From an uncultured Porphyromonas sp. (GTDB taxonomy: Bacteria; Bacteroidota; Bacteroidia; Bacteroidales; Porphyromonadaceae), in contig NZ_CAJZFJ010000014.1 in assembly GCF_915070105.1 (NCBI RefSeq), forward strand, positions 1 through 36,531: DNA of 36,531 nucleotides, written 5' to 3'. Under the pieces are notes generated by a model. The model was not told where the DNA came from, did not search any database, and was given only the letters and a program-made list of their open reading frames with translations. The translations under genes were made by a program, and so were the position numbers. Positions 8,888 to 17,593 of the stretch are shown here, one piece after another. The first letter of the stretch is position 1. Every line of letters begins with the position of its first letter.

Positions 8888-11487
8888 TTATAGTCGGATG
8901 GAGCACGAGAGGACAAATTCCCGTGGGCGTAATGGGAGGGAATAGTGCTCGAGCTGCGTGATAGAGATACTTGTGAGGGTATAGCTCCGCTCATTCCAGA
9001 GGTTCGTCAGGCTTCCAGCCAGCTTGATTCGTTTGCTCACAGCCCAGTCGGCTCGGATATCACAGAAGAGGGTATGCCTATAGCCCTGACCTATACCCTC
9101 CCCCATAGTATGCTGGAGGAGAGCTGAGAGGCTAAGGCTCTTGCTGAGTGTACTGGTCAGCTTCAGCTCCTGCTCCAGACGGAGACTAGGATGGGGCTCC
9201 ATGCCCAAGCGGTGATACCAGAGGCTACCGAACCCTACAGAGTAGCTCGCCGAGAGAGCTCTGATCCTACTCCAGCGCAGAGTGAGCATAGAGAGGAGAT
9301 TATCACTACGCACAGTGTATATGCGCTCTGCCAATGCAGTGAGGTGCCTGTTATGCGTGTATCCTAGCTCGGCACGTAGGGTAAGTGCCCAGTGCGGGAT
9401 AGCCTTATCTAGTACACCCTGCACCGAATAGCTCCGGTGCCTATAGGCTGTATCTATAGGAATACTCAAGGTCTGCTCGGGAAGGAGACGTATATCACAT
9501 AGGTAGCTATGAGCCGTCTGCCGGTAGCTAAGCCGTACATAGGTAAAGAGCATCTTGAGCGGATCACGATAGGTCAGGCGTACAGCTCCATTCAGCACAT
9601 GTCGATAGTAGAGCTGCTGTAGGCTCTGTGTATAGGAGCGGTAGCCACGACGGATTACCTCGGTGCTATAGTAGTCGTCTATATCAGGGGTGGATTGATA
9701 GCCCCCCGAGAGATGTAGTGTGCTATACTGAGAAAGGGGGAGATTTAGGGAGAGACTAGGAGCTAGATATAGGTAGGATCGTCTATCCAGCCGATGCCCC
9801 AGTCTAAGCCTATCAGCCTGATAGTATAGGGGACAGGAGAACGAGACATTCACGCCAGACGAACCATAGCCCAGAGAGCTATTGAGCCCTATGGTCAGCT
9901 GGTTATAGCTATTATCACTCGAGGAGAGGATCTCACGCTCTCCATAGCTATTACAGATCACCCGAGCTAGGAGCCCTGTCTGTAGAGTGACACGGCCGAG
10001 GGCAAAGCCCATCTGGGCACTATTCGTCGTAGCGAACTGGCTCACCCTACGCCTCGTGGTGAGGGCCGTCTCTATACCCATCGGATCCCGTTGCCAGCCT
10101 GAGAGCCGTTCGCCTGCGGTATAGCCTCGGGTGGAGGACTTCAGGCTGATGAGCGTCCCCCCTAGATCCACATTACCCTGGAGGTTGGCTTGTAGCCACT
10201 GAGGACGCTGGCGAAGGGTTAGCCGATAGACCTTACGATCGGAGAGGAGATCCTCCTGACTAGTCCTCCCCTGGGCGCTGTATAGCATGTCTGCCAGGAG
10301 GAAGAGACCCGGTGCATTGTGCTCATAGCGTAGAGCTGCTCGGTAGTAATTCGGCTTAGCTGTGAGGCTCGAGGTCTCATGGAGGACATAGGGCTGACTC
10401 CCTAAGTAGTGGATGGACTGCGAAGACTCGCCTCTAGTACGATCATGATAGCCTAGGGCATTGAGGCGAAGGCTCCCATACCGACCGATCTTCTGTAGGT
10501 CATTCACGCCCCAGCTAAGAGCCCTATTTCGTAGATAGCGAGGCTCACTGAGTGGGGGCACTCCCCCTCCTGAGGAACGGAGGATCATGAGGGGCAGGGA
10601 GAGGTAATCCTCCTCTGGGTAGGGAGAGGCATGCTCGACAAAATCTGTGGCTAGCTCCAGCCCTGTGTTGTTCCCCTTAAGGTTGGTGATGAGTTGGTTG
10701 CTAGGGGAGACCTGCATGAGGAAGGCCTTACCCATCCAGAGTGGGAGCTCAAGGCCCATACCGCCCGTCAGCTCTCCGAAGGGACGAAAGAGAGCCTGCT
10801 TATTCAGGCGTATATTTAGTGCGGCATACTCCCCGACGACCTTCCCCTGGAGGATACGCTTGTGCTGATTATGCTCGATGACCTCGATTCGATCGACAGC
10901 CTCAGCAGGGAGATTGCGACTGGCTTGGTTATAGTTCATCCCTAGAGGATCCTGCCCCTCGATATAGAACCGGTCGATGGGCTTGCCCTGATACATGATC
11001 TGCCCCTTCTCTCCGACCTGCATACCTGGGAGCTTCTTCAGTATATCCTCGATATACCTATCCTGGGCTCCAGCGAAGGCCTTGACTCGATAGCTCAGGG
11101 TATCTCCTCGTGAAGTGATAGGGGTAGCTCTGACGTAGACCTCACGTAGCTTGACCTCCTCGACCTCCAGACTTAGGGTGGGCTGAGCTACCGATAGCTC
11201 GGGACTGGAGAGTAGGAGTTCACGCTTCCGATAGCCCATCAGGGCGAGGGAGAGAGTGTGATCACCCGGGTGAAGGGTGAGCGTAGCTCGTAGATGGCTT
11301 TGTACTGTGAAGGCTCTAAGACCTGCTTCTTGATGGTATCAGACTCGTTGAGTTTCCTCGTACCATAGATCTGCTGCAGCAGATCCTGCGCACCACTCAG
11401 CGTCCCATTCTGCGCCCCAAGGGGGAGTAGAGCAATGAGGCTGGTGAGTATGTACACTAGACTCTTTATACTTCTTGTCGGTCTCAT
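8888..11487 (-). pseudogene. Frameshifted outer-membrane beta-barrel (TonB-receptor-like) gene
   Basis: Two overlapping frames together make one protein. The first part begins at ATG 11487 with a signal peptide (SLVYILTSLIALLPLGAQ) and GTLSG, a usual start of a carboxypeptidase-regulatory-like domain, and runs to a TGA at 11239-11241. The second part, open from 11239 (MGYRKREL), encodes 783 residues: a linker (LREVYVRATPI), a plug-like region (YIEDILKKLPGMQVGEKGQI, DRFYIEGQDPLG, VDRIEVIEHNQHKRILQG) and a long barrel ending in FVLSCSIRL. Upstream codons in the second frame read LTLHPGDHTLSLAL before MGY, which fits the end of the regulatory domain. The break therefore lies near 11295-11310, before the TGA. 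Without the signal peptide the second part could not reach the outer membrane. A sequencing error or a programmed shift is possible. The stop and the second ATG overlap as TGATG, so reinitiation is conceivable. Confidence 0.75.
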
Positions 11488-11566
11488 ATAGTGGCGGGTA
11501 TGTAAGGTTAAATGAAGAGAGAGAACAACTATCCTGCATATCATCCTCTCCCTTCTAGAATCTGCG

Positions 11567-11869
11567 TTAGTAGGTTGCTCCGTCTATCGGAGGCTGGGGA
11601 TACCCAATCTTGGGGTGTCCATCGGCATAGTAGAGACTACATCACCACAGCTCCCCCAGCTTCCTTTTGACAATCAGACTTCTCTAGGATTAGGGCTAGC
11701 TCTACGAGAGCCAAGTACTTGTCCTCATCAGATCCTTCACACAGGTCTGTATCAGTCCAAGTAACTGTGCCACAAGTGGTCGTAATCTTGACGGGCTTTG
11801 CTCCTGCTGTGAAGCAAGAGACACTTCCTAGTAGTAGGAAGAGGTCATGCTGAGAATTAATTTTCTCAT
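11567..11869 (-). pseudogene. Small exported-peptide gene, frame disrupted
   Basis: The ATG at 11869 starts MRKLILSM and reaches a TAG after 13 codons. Shifting frame just after SM continues as LFLLLGSVSCFTAGA, completing a convincing signal peptide with an AGA cleavage site. A compact acidic mature region follows (KPVKITTTCGTVTWTDTD, then LCEGSDEDKYLALVELA) with three Cys, ending at a stop at 11637. Beyond it, a protein-like tail (YYADGHPKIGYPQPPID) runs to a TAA at 11567 in the same frame as the ATG. This suggests two frameshifts in one gene of about 100 codons; the tail assignment is less sure. Short exported peptides with a TTCG motif occur in Bacteroidales, but I cannot name the family. 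The start lies about 45 nt after an almost ideal promoter. An in-frame ATG at 11903 would make a poor signal peptide. Confidence 0.5.
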
Positions 11870-11920
11870 AAGGTGTAGTTGTTAGTGCTACGATGACGGA
11901 CATGTTTCGCCCATCTCCCG

Positions 11921-11952
11921 CAAACATAAAAAAAGATATCGGGAAAAGCAAA
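11921..11952 (-). promoter_or_regulatory. Bacteroidota promoter for the small exported peptide
   Basis: On the minus strand TTTG (11949-11952) is followed after exactly 20 nt by TATGTTTG (11921-11928). Both elements match the Bacteroidota primary-sigma consensus (TTTG, 19-21 nt, TAnnTTTG). This is one of the best promoters in the window, and the predicted leader is about 45 nt. Confidence 0.75.
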
Positions 11953-12147
11953 TACCGCACATTACATTGCACATCTGCACACCCCACCCGTAGGCACAAG
12001 ACTGGAGATAAAAGGGGCTACCGATAGACAATGAGTAATGTAGCAGCTAGGGATATCTCTCCACATCTATGGTAGGAGTCTCATCTTGAGCAAAGTATAG
12101 AAGGATCAATATTGGCTCAAAATAGTCCTCAGTAGCGAGCCTCTCAT

Positions 12148-12277
12148 CACCTTACATAGGTGACGAGAACGAACATATAATGTTCGCACTTGCGTTCTCG
12201 GTAAGAGCGCCTCCGTCACCTTACATAGGTGATTGGGACGTTCATACCGAGAGCGCACTCACGCTCTCGGTATGAAC
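12148..12277. repeat. 23-bp-register palindrome array (6 units)
   Basis: Six 15-bp units start at 12148, 12171, 12194, 12217, 12240 and 12263, each separated by exactly 8 nt. Units 1 and 4 are identical (CACCTTACATAGGTG), unit 2 is GAACATATAATGTTC and unit 3 is GTTCTCGGTAAGAGC. Units 5 and 6 (GTTCATACCGAGAGC and GCTCTCGGTATGAAC) are reverse complements. They sit inside a perfect 18-bp stem (12238-12255 with 12262-12279), followed by TTTT on the plus strand. The array lies between divergent genes (small peptide, minus; lipoprotein, plus), so it cannot be a terminator for either neighbour, though the last hairpin could stop plus-strand read-through. The spacer GCACTTGC recurs in the array at 35180. 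Confidence 0.85.
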
Positions 12278-12398
12278 GTTTTGCCCCTCTCGGAACAGCT
12301 GATAAAGAGAGCGTTAGGAGGGCAGATCTACCCACCCCATCCAAGGCCACTGATAGGACAGCAAACCGAGCGAGCAAAGGCCTTTACTGGAGATTGCG

Positions 12399-12406
12399 TA
12401 CCTTTG
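12399..12406 (+). promoter_or_regulatory. Putative promoter of the 12458 lipoprotein gene
   Basis: TACCTTTG matches TAnnTTTG and lies 51 nt before the ATG at 12458. It falls after the palindrome array and its T-tailed hairpin, so transcription would start downstream of them. No TTG is found at the -33 spacing. Confidence 0.45.
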
Positions 12407-12457
12407 CACCCCAGGAGGAGAGACACTCCCCCATTTACCCCAATACTATATTACAGA

Positions 12458-13585
12458 ATGAAATCACATCTGTCTCCACGAGTACCAAGCCTCTTTGTCC
12501 TCTCACTCATCCTAACAGCAGGACTCACATTCACCGCCTGCCGAAGCAAGAAGAACGAGGACCTCGACCGAGTACGTCAGGAGCAGCTACGCAAGCAACA
12601 GGAAGAAGAAGCACGGAAGAAGCGTGAAGAAGAGGCCCTACGTGCTAACAGCATCATCACCGACGGTGTCGTGAAGAAGATCAAGCTCGCAGCCTTCTTC
12701 AACCTGCAATTTGGACTCAATCCCCCCTACAGCCTCGGCTTCCTCCCAGCAGAGCCCACCGCAGGCTCAGGACACCTACAAGAGCAGCCCGAATACATCT
12801 ATATCTCTATCCCTCGGACCCTCAAGGGGCAAGAGATCGACCTCGCTCCTGCCGACCCTACCACCAGTCCCTGGACTGTACTACTACGTGAGGGAGCCTC
12901 ATCTAAGGAGAAGATCTTCGGGAGGAACGGTGAGAGCCGTGCCAAGAAGGGAAGCACCCTCACCCTCACGGTCGAGAACGAGTGGATCAATACCTTCAGG
13001 GTCAAGCTACACCTCGTCTATGACGATGCCACAGGGAAGACCCACACCATTGATGTCAACTACCTAGGCAGTTGCGCTGTCGGGGGGGCGGGCTTCCTCC
13101 CCACCGATGACCTGAGGGAATACAAGCAGGTAGAGCCTCAGAAGCTCACCTATGATGCCTCCTACGTCAAGACCTCCTTCGTCTCCAAGCTCGCCAAGGG
13201 TAAGAAACTCACCGAGCTCCTGCTCCTGCCCGCAGCCCCCAACGATGCCGACTACGAGAAGCTCACCGAAGCTCTCTACATACGTCTGCCGGAGAACCTC
13301 CTAGGCACAGAGATCCCCCTCACCGTAGAGAATACAAAGGAGCAGGCCAAGGAACTAGGATGGGCTATCACCTTCATTAAGGATGGGGAAAAGAGGGAAT
13401 TCATGGGCAACCCACTCCTACCCAAGCTCCTCGAGGGGAGTAAGCTCCGTGTCGATGCCCTCGGCGGTGACAAGTATCGAGTCCGAGGGACACTCATCTT
13501 CCCCCACACGAAGAATCTCTACACCCTCACCTGCGACTACGAAGGCACCTTCACCAAAGTACCGCACGTAGCGAAGCTGAAGTAA
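12458..13585 (+). CDS. Lipoprotein with two repeated domains, unknown function
   Basis: The product has 375 residues. The start at 12458 is chosen because it begins a lipoprotein signal (SLFVLSLILTAGLTFTAC, Cys near residue 28) and lies just after a TAnnTTTG box; the frame is open further upstream but reads through the palindrome array. A short charged coiled-coil-like linker follows (RQEQLRKQQEEEARKKREEE). Then two related beta-rich halves occur: the first contains YIYISIPRTLKGQEIDL and LTLTVENEWINTFRVKLHL, the second ALYIRLPENLLGTEIPL and YRVRGTLIFPHTKNLYTL. The family is not recognised. Location is the periplasmic or surface face of a membrane. It converges on the 13708 gene across a strong bidirectional terminator. 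Confidence 0.85.
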   Translation: MKSHLSPRVPSLFVLSLILTAGLTFTACRSKKNEDLDRVRQEQLRKQQEEEARKKREEEALRANSIITDGVVKKIKLAAFFNLQFGLNPPYSLGFLPAEPTAGSGHLQEQPEYIYISIPRTLKGQEIDLAPADPTTSPWTVLLREGASSKEKIFGRNGESRAKKGSTLTLTVENEWINTFRVKLHLVYDDATGKTHTIDVNYLGSCAVGGAGFLPTDDLREYKQVEPQKLTYDASYVKTSFVSKLAKGKKLTELLLLPAAPNDADYEKLTEALYIRLPENLLGTEIPLTVENTKEQAKELGWAITFIKDGEKREFMGNPLLPKLLEGSKLRVDALGGDKYRVRGTLIFPHTKNLYTLTCDYEGTFTKVPHVAKLK

Positions 13586-13639
13586 GCTAAGGGCAGTCCG
13601 CCCGACACCAAAGGGGGCACAGCCCCAAGCATCAGAAAA

Positions 13640-13682
13640 GACTAAGCCCCCTGAGCCACTCGTAGGCTCAGGGGGCTTAGTC
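13640..13682. terminator. Bidirectional intrinsic terminator
   Basis: An 18-bp perfect stem (GACTAAGCCCCCTGAGCC at 13640-13657 with 13665-13682) has a 7-nt loop. CTTTATT follows on the plus strand and TTTTCTG on the minus strand, so it serves both convergent genes, the lipoprotein ending at 13585 and the gene ending at 13708. Confidence 0.9.
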
Positions 13683-13707
13683 CTTTATTGTCTAGTTATA
13701 AAAGTCG

Positions 13708-15195
13708 CTAGGAGAGCTTTGCGATAAGGCTGTCGAAGAGCGCACGTAGTGCCGTGAGGTCTTCTGCCAGCGCAGTCTCTACCTCCTCCCGAGACATGAT
13801 GAGGAGCTCCCCAATCTTGGTCTTGCCAATGCGCTCAGGCTTGAAGGTGAGGTCTGCAAACTTGCGCCCCCCGAGCTTACACTCAATGAGCCCCGCTCCT
13901 GAACCCTCGAAGCTAAAGGCTGCCTCCCGCCACTCGATCTGCTCCAGTCGGGAGAAGAAGAGCGCACGACGTCGGATGCGGTAGATACGCTTGTTGGTGA
14001 AGATATGACGGGCTGCATACATGAAGGGGACTTCGTCTGCCTCGAAGGTAAGGCCAACCCTATGAGCCCACTTATGCACCCTAGACCAAAAGATCCCTAG
14101 ATTACCTCCATCGTCCAGAGGGAAGATGATCTCCCGCACCACGGGATCCTCGCCGAGGTAGTAGTTGAGTCCCGAGCGTACGAGCGGATGGAAGACTAGT
14201 TCGGTAGCTAGGAGTAAAGCTCGCCCCTCGATCTCTGGGTCAAAGCCATTCTTGCGGAAGTAGTCATTACGACGCTCCCCATTAGCCCTCGCCTCCTCAT
14301 CGAGCTTTGCCTCCGCCTGTAGATCGACATAGGGCTGGAGCAGAGTACGAAGAGCCTCCATATCACTATCCTCCCACAGCCCAAAGGAGGTCAGGGGATG
14401 CGCAGGTGAGGTCACCAGCCCATAGACAGTACTGATATATTCATTGCCCGGCTTGACCGTATCCCCCTTAATCCCCTGCTCCTCCACAGACCAGAGCTTA
14501 CCTGCGACGGCACTTGCCCAGAAGGTAACCCAAGAGCCAAAGACTCGCTCAGCATGCCCCCCGACATGCTCTAGGAGCTCCGCGAGCACCTCCTCATCGA
14601 TATAGCCGAGGTCCCCTGAGGAGGTGATGATCTCGATCATACGAGAGTAGTCAAAGCCTAGTACAAAGAGCCCATCCGTAGCCTCGAGTAGTGCCCGATG
14701 CTTGGCGAAGAAGCCGAGGTAACGCTTGCCGAGTTTGCTATCTTCAGAGAGGAACTCACGGAGCTTATTCCCCACCCTCACTACGAGAGGTAGTGACTTC
14801 GGATCATCGGAGAGGACAGGTACCTCCCCCTCGTGGAAGCGTTCTATCGCCTGGCGGATGACCGCCGATGAGCCATAGTGTTCTAGCGCCTTAGCTCGGA
14901 CAGCCTCGTCGGTCAGGCTATCCCCGTACTGGAGATACATGGAGAAGAAGATCTGCGCCGCAGGGTAGTAGATATAGCTATCCTCCTCGAGACTCTGTAG
15001 CATCTCCATGAGGGTATCCTGATTGCGTATATCATAGTTCTTCTTCAGGACAGCAGCTAGCTCCTCACGGTTCTTGACCGTGAAGTAGAGGTTGGTCTCT
15101 AGTAGAGAGAAGCGTAAGATGTCCTTAGAGACCTGCGTGCGATGGACAGATAGGGCACAGTAGGCACTGGCCAAAAGTGTATACTTGCTTTGCAT
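13708..15195 (-). CDS. Uncharacterised 495-residue protein
   Basis: No signal peptide or clear membrane segment is visible, so it is probably cytosolic. The N-terminal 130 residues are helical. A middle part (GYIDEEVLAELLEHVGGHAERVFG, YGLVTSPAHPLTSFGLWEDSDMEAL) has no motif I recognise. The C-terminal part (ARHIFTNKRIYRIRRRALFF, RLEQIEWREAAFSFEG) resembles a bacterial PH-like domain in pattern (inference, weak). The gene starts 54 nt after der and may be read from the der transcript. Its codon use and composition match its neighbours. It is surely a real gene because of its length, its strand and the terminator after it; the function is unknown. Confidence 0.85.
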   Translation of the reverse strand: MQSKYTLLASAYCALSVHRTQVSKDILRFSLLETNLYFTVKNREELAAVLKKNYDIRNQDTLMEMLQSLEEDSYIYYPAAQIFFSMYLQYGDSLTDEAVRAKALEHYGSSAVIRQAIERFHEGEVPVLSDDPKSLPLVVRVGNKLREFLSEDSKLGKRYLGFFAKHRALLEATDGLFVLGFDYSRMIEIITSSGDLGYIDEEVLAELLEHVGGHAERVFGSWVTFWASAVAGKLWSVEEQGIKGDTVKPGNEYISTVYGLVTSPAHPLTSFGLWEDSDMEALRTLLQPYVDLQAEAKLDEEARANGERRNDYFRKNGFDPEIEGRALLLATELVFHPLVRSGLNYYLGEDPVVREIIFPLDDGGNLGIFWSRVHKWAHRVGLTFEADEVPFMYAARHIFTNKRIYRIRRRALFFSRLEQIEWREAAFSFEGSGAGLIECKLGGRKFADLTFKPERIGKTKIGELLIMSREEVETALAEDLTALRALFDSLIAKLS

Positions 15196-15249
15196 ATCGG
15201 TGTAAGTAAGGTTAGCAGGTAAACGAAAAGAGAGAAATAGCCACGAGGG

Positions 15250-16560
15250 CTACTTCTCTCTGATGAAGATATTGATAGGCGTACCGGAGAAGTCCCAGTG
15301 CGCTCGTATCTGGTTCTCGAGGAAACGTTTGTAGGGTTCCTTGACCCACTGCGGGAGGTTAGCAAAGAAGGCGAAGCTAGGCACGGCGGTGGGGAGCTGC
15401 ATGACGTACTTGATCTTGATATACTTACCCTTGGTAGCAGGGGGCGGAGTAGCCTCGATGATGGGCAGCATGACCTCGTTGAGCTGGTGCGTAGGGATAC
15501 GCTTGCTACGACGCTCGTAGACCTGCTGTACCTCCTCGAGCACCTTGAAGATACGCTGCTTCGTCAGTGCCGAGATGAAGATAATAGGGAAGTCAGTGAA
15601 GGGAGCTAGACGCTCACGGATGGCACGCTCAAAGGTCTTGATGACCTGCGTACTCTTGTCCTCTACGAGGTCCCACTTATTGACACAGACGATGAGCCCC
15701 TTGCTATTCTTCTGAATGATGGAGAATATATTGAGGTCTTGGCTCTCTATCCCACGTGTGGCATCGAGCATGAGGACACAGACATCTGCGCTCTCGATAG
15801 CTCGGATGGAGCGAATGACAGAGTAGTACTCTAGGTCTTCGTTCACCTTGCCACGCTTACGGATACCTGCGGTATCTACGAGGTAGAAGTTCATCCCGAA
15901 CTTCGTGTAGTGCGTATAGATGGAGTCACGTGTCGTACCAGCGACGTTGGTCACGATGTTGCGTTCCTCCCCGATGAAGGCATTGACGAGAGAGGACTTA
16001 CCTGCATTGGGGCGTCCCACTATAGCGATACGTGGAGCATCTAGTGGCTCATCGACGAAGGTACCCTCGGGGAGCTCCTTGATGATGGCATCTAGGAGGT
16101 CACCCGTACCACTGCCACTGATAGCAGAGATGGGCATAGGATCACCGAGACCGAAGGCATAGAACTCGGCAGCCTCGTAGTGCTGAGCGTAGTTGTCCGC
16201 CTTGTTAGCAACGAGTAGGACGGGCTTCTTGGATCTACGGAGCTTGGCAGCCACCTCATCATCGAGGTCGGTGATACCATTCTCCACGTCTACGACGAAG
16301 AGGATGACATCGGCCTCCTCCATAGCGATCTCTACCTGCTTATTGATCTCGCCCTCGAAGACATCCTCACTACCGACGACCCAGCCCCCTGTATCCACTA
16401 CAGAGAACTCGCGGTCGAGCCAGGTGACCTTGCCATACTGCCTGTCACGTGTCGTGCCTGCCTCCTCACTGACGATAGCCCCACGGGTCTGGGTCAGGCG
16501 ATTGAAGAGGGTGGACTTGCCCACATTGGGACGTCCGACGATTGCTACTAGATGACTCAT
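15250..16560 (-). CDS. der: Ribosome biogenesis GTPase Der (EngA)
   Basis: Der is an essential tandem GTPase for 50S subunit maturation. The 436-residue product has two G domains. The first has GRPNVGKST (9-17), DTGGW (56-60) and NKAD (119-122). The second has GRPNAGKSS (182-190), DTAG and NKWD. The C-terminal KH-like domain (YIKIKYVMQLPTAVPSFAFFANLP) is complete. It follows era by 38 nt on the same strand in the yceD-rpmF-fabH-era-der block. Length and motifs are normal. Confidence 0.97.
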   Translation of the reverse strand: MSHLVAIVGRPNVGKSTLFNRLTQTRGAIVSEEAGTTRDRQYGKVTWLDREFSVVDTGGWVVGSEDVFEGEINKQVEIAMEEADVILFVVDVENGITDLDDEVAAKLRRSKKPVLLVANKADNYAQHYEAAEFYAFGLGDPMPISAISGSGTGDLLDAIIKELPEGTFVDEPLDAPRIAIVGRPNAGKSSLVNAFIGEERNIVTNVAGTTRDSIYTHYTKFGMNFYLVDTAGIRKRGKVNEDLEYYSVIRSIRAIESADVCVLMLDATRGIESQDLNIFSIIQKNSKGLIVCVNKWDLVEDKSTQVIKTFERAIRERLAPFTDFPIIFISALTKQRIFKVLEEVQQVYERRSKRIPTHQLNEVMLPIIEATPPPATKGKYIKIKYVMQLPTAVPSFAFFANLPQWVKEPYKRFLENQIRAHWDFSGTPINIFIREK

Positions 16561-16598
16561 AATGCTGTTGTTCGTATTATTGGGGTGTAGCTACACTT

Positions 16599-17504
16599 CT
16601 AGTCTAGGCGGTAGCCATAGGCACGTAGGAGGTTGTCTCTATTGCGCCAGTCCTTCTCGACCTTGACAAAGATCTCGAGGAAGATCTTCTTCTCAAAGAA
16701 ACGCTCCATATCTCGGCGGGCCATCGTCCCTACCTTCTTGAGAGCAGCCCCCTTATGCCCGATGATGATCCCCTTTTGGCTGTCTCGCTCGGCAATGATG
16801 AGCGCCTGGATGTGGATACGATCGTCTTCTTCCTTGAAGGACTCTACTACGACCTCCACCGAATAGGGGATCTCCTTCTGATAGTAGAGGAGTACCTTCT
16901 CTCGGATGATCTCTGTCACGAAGAAGCGTGCAGGACGATCGGTCAAAGCATCCTTATCAAAGTAAGGAGGAGAGGGAGGAATAAGCGACTCAATGCGACG
17001 GCGAAGAGGCTCTACATTGAAGTTATTGAGTGCCGATAGAGGGATGATCTCTGCATTCGGTAGCTCCTCATGCCAGCGATCTACGAGAGAGACCAGAGCC
17101 TCCTGAGTCGTGAGATCGACCTTGTTGATGATGAGGATCAGAGGGCACTTCACCCCTCGTACACGCTCTAGGAAGAACTCATTCTTGTCGGCCGTCTCCA
17201 CCGTGTCGGTGACGTAGAGTAGGACATCAGCGTCGCCTAGGGCAGACTCGGAGAACTCCAGCATACTCTCCTGTAGCTTGTAGTTCGGGCGTAGCACACC
17301 GGGCGTATCGCTATATACGATCTGTAGCTCAGGGGTATTGACGATCCCCATGATGCGGTGTCGTGTGGTCTGAGCCTTGGAGGTGATGATGGAGACACGC
17401 TCTCCCACGAGGAGGTTCATCAGGGTAGACTTCCCGACGTTGGGATTGCCTACGATATTGACGAAGCCCGAGCGGTGCTGGGGACTTGGTGATACTTCGC
17501 TCAT
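16599..17504 (-). CDS. era: GTPase Era
   Basis: Era binds 16S rRNA near its 3' end and acts in 30S assembly. The 301-residue protein has GNPNVGKST (18-26), a switch-region TTRHR, DTPGV, NKVD, and a C-terminal KH domain with IIGHKGAALKKVGTMARRDME. The start at 17504 gives the usual short N-terminal extension. It lies between fabH (90 nt upstream, with a hairpin in the gap) and der (38 nt downstream). Confidence 0.97.
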   Translation of the reverse strand: MSEVSPSPQHRSGFVNIVGNPNVGKSTLMNLLVGERVSIITSKAQTTRHRIMGIVNTPELQIVYSDTPGVLRPNYKLQESMLEFSESALGDADVLLYVTDTVETADKNEFFLERVRGVKCPLILIINKVDLTTQEALVSLVDRWHEELPNAEIIPLSALNNFNVEPLRRRIESLIPPSPPYFDKDALTDRPARFFVTEIIREKVLLYYQKEIPYSVEVVVESFKEEDDRIHIQALIIAERDSQKGIIIGHKGAALKKVGTMARRDMERFFEKKIFLEIFVKVEKDWRNRDNLLRAYGYRLD

Positions 17505-17537
17505 CCGAGTGCTAAGTGAGGGGTAGGATAGAAAGGA

Positions 17538-17581
17538 GAGACCTTGCCCGCCCGCACACAGTGGGGGACAGGCAAGGTCTC
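17538..17581 (-). terminator. Hairpin between fabH and era
   Basis: GAGACCTTGCC (17538-17548) pairs perfectly with 17571-17581 around a 22-nt loop. On the minus strand it is followed by a T-rich stretch (CTTTCT). It begins 12 nt after the fabH stop, so it may reduce read-through from fabH into era and der. The loop is long for a strong intrinsic terminator. Confidence 0.55.
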
Positions 17582-17593
17582 CTAGAGAGTAAC

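Noticed and set aside
12148..12277. CRISPR array
   Set aside because: The step is only 23 bp, spacers are 8 nt, the repeated units differ in sequence, and no cas gene is present in the window.
12233..12457. Longer N-terminus of the lipoprotein gene
   Set aside because: The upstream extension would be translated from the palindrome array and ends at a clean lipoprotein signal; the promoter box lies inside the extension.
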